Origin: Amycolatopsis sp. MtRt-6
Lineage (GTDB): Bacteria > Actinomycetota > Actinomycetes > Mycobacteriales > Pseudonocardiaceae
Length of the DNA stretch: 64,000 nt
Assembly: GCF_017308975.1 (NCBI RefSeq)
Contig: NZ_JADWPD010000033.1
Location: forward strand, 1 to 64,000
Direction: 5' to 3'
Positions within the stretch are counted from its first letter, which is position 1; each line of letters opens with the position of its first letter. The notes below the pieces were generated by a model that saw only the letters and a program-made list of their open reading frames with translations, had not been told where the DNA came from and ran no database searches. This document shows, piece after piece, positions 58,534 to 64,000 of this stretch. A program made the position numbers and the translations under genes.

Positions 58534-59688
58534 ATGGGGTGGGTGACCAGCACCCAGCAGCTCCCCAGCGTCGACGACGTCCGCAGCGCGCTGAAGAGCG
58601 TGCAAGATCCCGAGATCCGGAAACCCATCACGGACCTGGGGATGGTCAAGGACGTCGCGGTCGCCGACGACGGCGTGGTCACGGTCGGGATCTACCTGAC
58701 GGTGGCGGGCTGCCCCCTGAAGGCGACGCTGACCAACGACACGAAGGCGGCCGTCTCGAAGCTCCTGGGCGTGGTCGACGTCCGCGTCGAGCTGGACGTG
58801 ATGAGCGACGAGCAGCGCACGGAGCTGCGGAAGTCCCTGCGCGGCGACGCGGCGGAGCCGGTGATCCCGTTCGCGCAGCCGGGCTCGATGACGCGGGTGT
58901 ACTGCGTGGCCTCGGGCAAGGGCGGCGTGGGAAAGTCGTCGGTGACGGTGAACCTGGCCGCGGCGATGGCCGCCCGCGGGCTGTCGGTGGGTGTGGTGGA
59001 CGCGGACATCTACGGCCACTCGATCCCCCGCATGCTGGGCGCCCGCGAGAAGCCGACCAAGGTCGACACGATGATCATGCCGCCGCAGTCCCACGGCGTG
59101 AAGGTGATCTCGATCGGCATGTTCACCCCGGGCAACACGCCGGTGGTCTGGCGCGGCCCGATGCTGCACCGCGCGTTGCAGCAGTTCCTCGCGGACGTGT
59201 TCTGGGGTGACCTGGACATCCTCCTGCTGGACCTGCCGCCGGGCACGGGCGACATCGCGATTTCGGTGGCCCAGCTGATCCCGAACGCGGAGATCCTGGT
59301 GGTGACCACTCCCCAGCAGGCGGCGGCCGAGGTGGCGGAGCGGGCCGGGGCGATCGCGCTGCAGACGCGGCAGCGCGTGGCCGGGGTCATCGAGAACATG
59401 TCGTGGCTGGAGACGCCGTCCGGCGAGCGCATGGAGATCTTCGGCGCCGGCGGCGGCCGGACGGTGGCCGATTCGCTGACGAAGTCGATCGGCTCCGAGG
59501 TGCCGCTGCTCGGCCAGGTCCCGATGGACCCGCGGGTCGTCGCCCAGGGCGACGCGGGCACGCCGATCGTGCTGTCCGAGCCGGAGGCGGCGGCCTCGGT
59601 GGTGCTGAGCGACGTGGCGAAGAAGCTCTCGGTCCGGGCTCGTGGCCTGGCGGGGATGATGCTGAACGTGACGCCGGCGGGTCGCTAG
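58534..59688 (+). CDS. mrp: Mrp/NBP35-type iron-sulfur carrier ATPase
   Basis: A 384-residue P-loop NTPase. The N-terminal MIP18/FeS-assembly domain (residues about 12-90: SALKSVQDPEIRKPITDLGM, VAGCPLKATLTNDTK) is followed by the deviant Walker A CVASGKGGVGKSSVTVNLA, DADIYGHSIPRMLG and DLPPGTGDIAISVAQ. The usual C-terminal CxxC of the eukaryotic proteins is absent, as in many bacterial Mrp. It is a carrier or scaffold for [4Fe-4S] cluster transfer, which would serve NirB, NasA and NasC. The start is ATG 58534; GTG 58543 is possible. One base separates it from the DUF1003 stop. Confidence 0.96.
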   Translation: MGWVTSTQQLPSVDDVRSALKSVQDPEIRKPITDLGMVKDVAVADDGVVTVGIYLTVAGCPLKATLTNDTKAAVSKLLGVVDVRVELDVMSDEQRTELRKSLRGDAAEPVIPFAQPGSMTRVYCVASGKGGVGKSSVTVNLAAAMAARGLSVGVVDADIYGHSIPRMLGAREKPTKVDTMIMPPQSHGVKVISIGMFTPGNTPVVWRGPMLHRALQQFLADVFWGDLDILLLDLPPGTGDIAISVAQLIPNAEILVVTTPQQAAAEVAERAGAIALQTRQRVAGVIENMSWLETPSGERMEIFGAGGGRTVADSLTKSIGSEVPLLGQVPMDPRVVAQGDAGTPIVLSEPEAAASVVLSDVAKKLSVRARGLAGMMLNVTPAGR

Positions 59689-59708
59689 GCCCCGAGCCGG
59701 GCGGAGCC

Positions 59709-60131
59709 TCAGGTCGCGTCGGGGTCGATCGGCGGGCGCTCGCCCGGCTTGAGGGGTTCCGGCGCGGACTGGGTCTGGCCGGCCAGGTAGCCGTTCGAGC
59801 CGTTGGTACCGTTCGCCGGGGTGCTGCTGCCGTTCGTGATGCCCTTCAGGCCGAGCGGGTCGGCGTCGCCGTCGAACAGGTGCTGCGTCACGACCCGCTT
59901 GGGGTCGAAGTTCCGCAGTCCGCGGAGGTCTTCCAGCGGCTTGCGCAGCTGGTCGAACTCCGGGCCCATCTCCTCGCGGAGCTGCTCCTTCGCGCCGGTC
60001 GCGAAGTCGCGGACCTTGCGCACGCTCTTCGCGAGCCAGGACGCCGCCTCGGGCAGCCGTTCCGGGCCGAGGATGAACAGACCGGCGATGATGAGGACGA
60101 GGATCTCCCCCCATCCGACACTCTCGAACAC
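59709..60131 (-). CDS. tatB: Twin-arginine translocase subunit TatB
   Basis: A 140-residue protein with the TatA/B pattern: VGWGEILVLIIAGLFILGPE followed by RLPEAASWLAKSVRKVRDFA and an amphipathic helix. The FILGPERLP element and the Glu at residue 8 are typical of TatB. The C-terminal half (RVVTQHLFDGDADPLGLKGI, then Gly/Asn/Thr-rich) is variable and low complexity. The start is GTG 60131. It follows htrA by 77 bases on the same strand; sigE-rseA-htrA-tatB is the known actinobacterial order. Confidence 0.95.
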   Translation of the reverse strand: MFESVGWGEILVLIIAGLFILGPERLPEAASWLAKSVRKVRDFATGAKEQLREEMGPEFDQLRKPLEDLRGLRNFDPKRVVTQHLFDGDADPLGLKGITNGSSTPANGTNGSNGYLAGQTQSAPEPLKPGERPPIDPDAT

Positions 60132-60208
60132 CCGTCTACCTCCACTCGGAACCTACCCGCCCAGGGTACCCGTCCCCCGCCGCGCTCCGGCAGGCCGAAC
60201 GCGGGAAC

Positions 60209-61723
60209 TCAGTCGGAAGCCAGGGTTACGTCGACGACGAAACTGGCGCCGTCGCGGGCCAGCTGCACCGGGACGACTTCGCCGACGTCGTGCGCGCGGA
60301 CCGCGACCGTCAGTTCCGCGGAGTCGCGGACGAGCCGGGTGCCGATCTTCGTGATCACGTCGCCCTCCTTGATGCCCGCGTTCGCGGCCGGGCCGCCGGG
60401 CGCGACGTTCTTAACCTGGGCGCCCATCGTGGACGAGCCGGCGACCGTCGACGACGCGTTGATGCCGATGTCGGCGTGGTGCACCTTGCCGTCCTTGATC
60501 AGCGCCTTCGCGATCTTGACGGCGTAGTCGCTGGGGATGGCGAAGCCGATGCCGATGCTGCCGCCGTCCGCGCCGGACGAGCGGATCGACGAGTTGATGC
60601 CGACCAGCGCGCCGGTGGAGTCGACGAGCGCGCCGCCGGAGTTGCCGTGGTTGATCGCCGCGTCGGTCTGGATGGCCTCGTAGGTGACCGGCGGGGCGCC
60701 GTTGTCGCCGCCCGCGGTGATCGGCCGGTTCAGCGCGCTGACGATGCCGGCGGTCACCGAGTTCTGCAGCGCCAGCGGCGAGCCGATCGCCATCACGGTG
60801 TCGCCGACCTGCAGGTCGGCGGACTTGCCGATCTGCAGCACGGTCGGGTTGGTGACGTTGACCTTCACGACGGCGAGGTCGGTCTTCTGGTCGGCGCCGA
60901 CGAGCTTGGCCTCGGTGCGGGTGCCGTCGATGAAGACGGCGGTGACCTTGACGCCCGGGTCCGCGGCGGCGGAGGCGATGACGTGTTCGTTGGTGAGGAT
61001 GTAGCCCTGGGGGTCGATCATCACGCCGGAGCCCTGCTCCCCGGATTCGGCGCCGGGCTTGAACACCTCGAGCGAGACGACGGCGGGCGCGACGCGCTTG
61101 GCGATTTCGGCGACCGAACCGGCGGGGCGCTCCTTGCCGACCTCGGCTTCGGAGATGGTGGCGGCGCCGGTGAGCTCGGTGCCGGTGTCGCCGACCCACC
61201 AGCCGACGAAGCCACCGGCGGCACCGATGAGCAGCGCCACGACGCCGAGCAGGACGAGCGCCTTGGGTTGCACGCGCCGTCCGAAGAGCACCTCGGGCAG
61301 GCTGAGCAGCGCACCGGGCGGGCGTTGGGCGGGCTTTTCCTCGTCTTCGGCGGGCATGGCGGGCCCGGCGAGCACGGCGGCGGCCCCGGGATCCCGCCAC
61401 GGATCACGGGTCCCGGTCCACAGCGGCGGTTCGGCGGCCGGCGAGTCACCGGTGGCTTCCCGCGGCCGTTCGAGAAGAACACCTTCGGCCCCGGGTGGCC
61501 GCCGGAAGGCCTCGGCGAGCGATTCGGGCGCGGGCGGGGCGAGGTTGACGCCGTTGGCCTGCTGCGGGGAGTAGAGCTTGTCGAACGCCCCGTCGACACC
61601 CTGCGGCCTGCCGAAGACGGCGGCCTGCGCCGGATCGACGGCCGGCCGCGCGAGCGGCCGCGGGCCCAGCCGGTCGGCATCACGCGCGCCGGGCTGCTCG
61701 GGATTCACGTTCGGCTCGGTCAT
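60209..61723 (-). CDS. htrA: HtrA/DegP-type membrane-anchored serine protease with PDZ domain
   Basis: A 504-residue protease starting at ATG 61723 after GGGGA; the longer frame up to 62035 has no similarity. A Pro-rich cytoplasmic N-terminus (about 150 residues) is followed by a membrane helix (residues 154-178), then a trypsin-like domain with catalytic His247 (TNEHVI), Asp282 (KTDLAVV) and Ser362 (GNSGGAL) and a C-terminal PDZ domain (GGPAANAGIKEGDVITKIG, VRDSAELTVAVRAHDVGEVV). It degrades misfolded envelope proteins and may cleave the anti-sigma factor RseA. It belongs to the SigE envelope-stress regulon unit. Confidence 0.95.
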   Translation of the reverse strand: MTEPNVNPEQPGARDADRLGPRPLARPAVDPAQAAVFGRPQGVDGAFDKLYSPQQANGVNLAPPAPESLAEAFRRPPGAEGVLLERPREATGDSPAAEPPLWTGTRDPWRDPGAAAVLAGPAMPAEDEEKPAQRPPGALLSLPEVLFGRRVQPKALVLLGVVALLIGAAGGFVGWWVGDTGTELTGAATISEAEVGKERPAGSVAEIAKRVAPAVVSLEVFKPGAESGEQGSGVMIDPQGYILTNEHVIASAAADPGVKVTAVFIDGTRTEAKLVGADQKTDLAVVKVNVTNPTVLQIGKSADLQVGDTVMAIGSPLALQNSVTAGIVSALNRPITAGGDNGAPPVTYEAIQTDAAINHGNSGGALVDSTGALVGINSSIRSSGADGGSIGIGFAIPSDYAVKIAKALIKDGKVHHADIGINASSTVAGSSTMGAQVKNVAPGGPAANAGIKEGDVITKIGTRLVRDSAELTVAVRAHDVGEVVPVQLARDGASFVVDVTLASD

Positions 61724-61726
61724 CAT

Positions 61727-62338
61727 TCCCCGGTGCAGAAGATCAGGTGGCTGGGCGTGACGATACCCAAGCCCAGTGGTCCGAGTCTGCCGGTCCGCGG
61801 GTGAAGTGGCTGTTTCTTGAGTCCCTTGTCCACAGGGTGCCGGAGATGGGGACAAAACGGCCGCGCGCGGTCGTGAACGGGGATTTTCGTCCGAGTGGCC
61901 CGATACGCTGGACCCGGGGGGCGCCCCCGGGCGGGTGCGGGGTTTCGGCAAGGCCGCCCGCGCTGCCGGCTCGGCCGGGGCAGCAGCGGGTTCGTACGTC
62001 GCGAATGACTCATTCGGGACGTCAGAGGTCCCCAATGAGTCATTCGCGGCACCGGCGACAGCTCCTCGACCACTCGGCGAAGGGGCCCAGCGCGACTGCT
62101 CGAGCGACTTTGCGGCTCAGCCGGAGGCAGCAGCGGGCCAGAACGTCATTCGCGACACCGGCGAAACTCGACCACCCGGCGAGGATTCCGGCAGAGTCGC
62201 CCGGCCGGTCCCGCTGCCAGTACCAGCCGGGTGTGCAGCGGGTTCGACCGGCGACAACGCCGGCAGTTCCGCCGAGGCGGGTCATCCAGGCAGCGGGGAT
62301 CACCAGCTCAACGCGTCGCGTGGTCCGGACACACCGAA
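61727..62338. other. Intergenic region upstream of htrA without a confident gene
   Basis: About 610 bases. The part next to htrA presumably carries its promoter; TTGTCCCC and GGACAA segments (about 61826-61855) form an inverted repeat but no clear sigma motif is certain. The middle holds the palindrome described separately (62000-62048). The open frames in either direction across it (for instance a plus-strand Ala/Gly-rich frame from about 61935) read through the repeat and show no homology. I see no other gene. Confidence 0.55.
62000..62048. repeat. Palindromic element upstream of htrA
   Basis: CGCGAATGACTCATT (62000-62014) and AATGAGTCATTCGCG (62034-62048) form an exact 15-bp stem. The loop has GGGAC/GTCCC as a second inner pairing (CGGGAC 62015-62020, GTCCCC 62028-62033). 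Each arm itself contains the palindromic GAATGACTCATTC, so four copies of the TGACTCA/TGAGTCA core are arranged in pairs. Its function is unknown; it may be a mobile palindromic repeat. Confidence 0.85.
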
Positions 62339-62365
62339 GGCCGCTGCGAACGGATCGCAGCGGCC
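62339..62365. terminator. Terminator hairpin downstream of rseA
   Basis: GGCCGCTGCGA (62339-62349) and TCGCAGCGGCC (62355-62365) form a perfect 11-bp stem with a 5-base loop (ACGGA), 13 bases after the rseA stop on the minus strand. It likely ends sigE-rseA transcription before htrA, which would then need its own promoter. Confidence 0.75.
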
Positions 62366-62377
62366 CTCGAAGTCAGC

Positions 62378-63028
62378 TCAGCGGATGCCCGCCGGCACCG
62401 CCGCCGGGGTCGTGCTCGCCGGTGTCGAAAGCGGGGCCGGTTGCTGGGGGACCGCCATCTGGGCCGGCAGCAGGTTCGCCGGCTGCGGGACTCCGCCGCC
62501 CGTCTCCGGGGTTCCGTCGCCGTCCGCCGAGGTTCCCACCAGGGCCAGCGCGCTCAGCACCAGGCCCGACACCACCACGCCCGCGCCCTGCGCCGCGCGG
62601 CGCTTGAAGCGGCCGCCGCCGAGAACGTTCGGTGACTGCCCCAGGGGGGCCGATGATCCCAACGGCGCGACACCACCCAAGACGCCCGAATCGCGCAGGC
62701 CCGCGACGCGGTCGGGGCGCTGGACCGCGACCAGCTGGCCGTCCGCCGTGATCGCCAGGTTGTCCGGGGTGCTCGGCAGCTCCGTGTGCTGCGGGATCGA
62801 CTGCAGGCTCGCGAGGAACCCGGCCGACATCGACGGCGCGCCCGCGCGGCGGATCGCCTCGACCGCCTGGCGCTGCGCGCGCACCTCGGCCGCGCAGGCC
62901 GCGCAGCGGGTGATGTGTGACGCCGCGCGGTCGCGCGCGCTGTGGGACAGCTCGCCGTCGACGAACGCCACCACGACGTCCGGCAGCAGGTGCGACTCGG
63001 GAAGTGCCCAGCCTCGCGGTGCGGTCAT
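62378..63028 (-). CDS. rseA: Anti-sigma factor RseA (zinc-associated)
   Basis: A 216-residue protein. The N-terminal zinc anti-sigma motif is H38-x3-C42-x2-C45 (HITRCAACAAEV). A helical linker and one membrane helix (residues about 147-165, QGAGVVVSGLVLSALALVG) precede a Pro/Ala/Thr-rich extracellular tail. It binds and inactivates SigE, and loses the sigma factor when its zinc site or structure changes or when it is degraded. The ATG at 63028 overlaps the sigE stop (ATGA). The presence of a membrane helix differs from the soluble mycobacterial RseA and is worth noting. Confidence 0.93.
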   Translation of the reverse strand: MTAPRGWALPESHLLPDVVVAFVDGELSHSARDRAASHITRCAACAAEVRAQRQAVEAIRRAGAPSMSAGFLASLQSIPQHTELPSTPDNLAITADGQLVAVQRPDRVAGLRDSGVLGGVAPLGSSAPLGQSPNVLGGGRFKRRAAQGAGVVVSGLVLSALALVGTSADGDGTPETGGGVPQPANLLPAQMAVPQQPAPLSTPASTTPAAVPAGIR

Positions 63029-63636
63029 ACCGTCACCTTCGCAGACTGCGGTGCGTAAGCGCGCCGGCGCTCGAGCGACGCGCGCAGCGCCTGACGCCCG
63101 CGGTGGATGCGGCTGCGGACAGTACCCAGCTTGACACCCAGCGTCGCGCCGATCTCCTCGTACGACAGCCCTTCGACGTCGCACAGCACCACGGCGGCGC
63201 GGAACTCCGGGGGCAGCTCGTCGAGCGCCGCCTGCAGGTCGGGGTCCAGGTGGGTGTCCGAATAGACCTGCTCGGGGCTCGGGTCGTCGCCCACGATGCG
63301 GTCGGTGTCCTCGGGCAGGCCCTCCATCCGCACGCGCGAGCGGCGGCGGGCCATGTCCAGGAAGAGGTTGGTGGTGATCCGGTGCAGCCAGCCTTCGAAC
63401 GTGCCGGGCTTGTAGGACGCCAGCGAGCGGAAGACCCGGATGAAGGTCTCCTGCGTGAGGTCCTCGGCGTCGTGGGTGTTGCCGGTCAGGCGGTAGGCGA
63501 GCCGGTAGACGCGGTCACCGTGTTCGCGCACGACCTCGTCCCAGGACGGTGGCGTCCAGGCCGCCTCGTCCAGGGTCACCGGCTGGGCCCCGGCGTCGGC
63601 AACGGCGTTCTGCATAGCGGGAGCAGGCACCTCCAT
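63025..63636 (-). CDS. sigE: ECF sigma factor SigE
   Basis: A 203-residue ECF sigma factor. Region 2 (VYRLAYRLTGNTHDAEDLTQ, ETFIRVFRSLASYKPGTFEG, WLHRITTNLFLD) and region 4 (ELPPEFRAAVVLCDVEGLSY, EEIGATLGVKLGTVRSRIHR) are complete. The start is ATG 63636 with AGGAG at good spacing; GTG 63660 is possible. It directs transcription of envelope-stress genes, held inactive by RseA, whose gene overlaps its stop. The 190-base gap to the divergent methyltransferase contains the promoters but no obvious hairpin. Confidence 0.95.
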   Translation of the reverse strand: MEVPAPAMQNAVADAGAQPVTLDEAAWTPPSWDEVVREHGDRVYRLAYRLTGNTHDAEDLTQETFIRVFRSLASYKPGTFEGWLHRITTNLFLDMARRRSRVRMEGLPEDTDRIVGDDPSPEQVYSDTHLDPDLQAALDELPPEFRAAVVLCDVEGLSYEEIGATLGVKLGTVRSRIHRGRQALRASLERRRAYAPQSAKVTV

Positions 63637-63826
63637 CTGCGTATCTCCTGTCTGCTCCACCCAACGCGGGCTGTGGCCACGGTGTTCCCGTGCGTTCGGA
63701 TTTCAGTCTCTCCGGGCTCCTTATGGTTCTAGTGAGACTGGACTGAGAGCAGGCTGAGAACTTCTTCCCGGGTGCTTACCAGGGAGCCTGCGCGGATTTA
63801 TCGACAACCAACGCTAACCTCCGTGC

Positions 63827-64000
63827 GTGAACACGCCCACCCCTGCGGCCGCACCGGCCGATTCCGGGTTCGTCGACGGGTACCTGCCCGACGACGAGGT
63901 GCTGTCTTCGGCGCGGGCACGGGCCGAGGACCTGGGCTGCACCCCGCTCAGCGCGGGTGCGGGCGCGACGCTGCGCTTCCTGGCCGCGACGCTGTGCGCC
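63827..64000 (+). CDS. O-methyltransferase, N-terminal part, cut by window edge
   Basis: An open frame of 58 codons from GTG 63827 to the window end. The sequence (SGFVDGYLPDDEVLSSARAR, AEDLGCTPLSAGAGATLRFL) matches the N-terminus of the actinobacterial SAM-dependent O-methyltransferase that lies divergent from sigE in mycobacteria (Rv1220c). Catalytic motifs would be beyond the window. The start is the only plausible one in frame. It may be leaderless, since no ribosome-binding site is visible. Confidence 0.85.
   Translation, partial: MNTPTPAAAPADSGFVDGYLPDDEVLSSARARAEDLGCTPLSAGAGATLRFLAATLCA

Noticed and set aside
61935..63134. A plus-strand Ala/Gly-rich open frame crossing the palindrome and opposite rseA
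   Set aside because: It reads through the repeat and the antisense of rseA; there is no family similarity and no ribosome-binding site.

Overview
The window is very GC-rich DNA in which almost every codon ends in G or C. GTG starts are common and genes are packed into overlapping ATGA/GTGA junctions. This points to an actinobacterium. Two blocks match the gene order known from mycobacteria: TIGR02569 / moeZ / DUF3152 / TetR / DUF3107 / ferritin-like / rhlE / PQQ-like (Rv3205c to Rv3212), and lpqY-sugABC / YflT-like / DUF4190 / MgtE_N / DUF1003 / mrp / tatB / htrA / rseA / sigE / O-methyltransferase (Rv1235 down to Rv1220c). The nitrate operon order and the palindromic intergenic elements fit Pseudonocardiaceae, most likely Amycolatopsis. 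The genus is inferred from memory, not computed. No rRNA, tRNA, CRISPR array, prophage or insertion sequence was recognised.

Layout. 1-2.7 kb: a cut-off gene, a winged-helix (AlkZ-like) protein, a hypothetical protein and a DUF4097 protein. 2.8-11.6 kb: an assimilatory nitrate/nitrite operon on the minus strand (nasA, nasC, narK, nirB, nirD and a HemD-winged-helix regulator like NnaR), with a GlnR-box-like sequence upstream. 11.8-25 kb: the moeZ-rhlE block, into which a TetR / diiron oxygenase / hydrolase / DUF4873 locus with a perfect palindromic operator is inserted. 25-33.9 kb: a membrane protein, a RecB-like nuclease, a secreted GH78-type glycosidase, MarC, a PHP phosphoesterase, a PH-domain membrane protein with a 54-residue companion, a Nudix hydrolase, DUF2332 and MaoC proteins.

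33.9-37 kb: corA preceded by a structured leader with a 22-codon Pro/Ser-rich small ORF and followed by a 38-residue membrane microprotein, then a metallophosphoesterase overlapping a ParB-fold gene. 37-46 kb: mostly regulatory pairs: XRE with a divergent dehydrogenase, a CPBP protease coupled to a NarL-type two-component system, and an MFS exporter with a divergent TetR; then a HEAT-repeat protein and a small PspC protein. 46-51.5 kb: a lipoprotein and the LpqY-SugABC trehalose importer. 51.7-59.7 kb: stress and membrane proteins, an acyl-CoA dehydrogenase, two DUF4190 paralogues, an SPFH protein, an aminoglycoside kinase-like protein, a membrane-less MgtE_N/CBS protein overlapping DUF1003, and Mrp. 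59.7-64 kb: the envelope-stress unit sigE-rseA, with htrA and tatB, and a divergent methyltransferase cut by the window edge.

The most interesting non-coding structure is a set of intergenic repeats. Three 85-bp palindromic elements lie between convergent genes. A five-copy tandem array has an exact 21-bp period. A perfect palindrome with 22-bp arms overlaps a stop codon, and another palindrome lies upstream of htrA. The strongest candidate for an undescribed regulatory system is the corA leader, in which an 11-bp stem buries the ribosome-binding site of the Pro-rich leader peptide.
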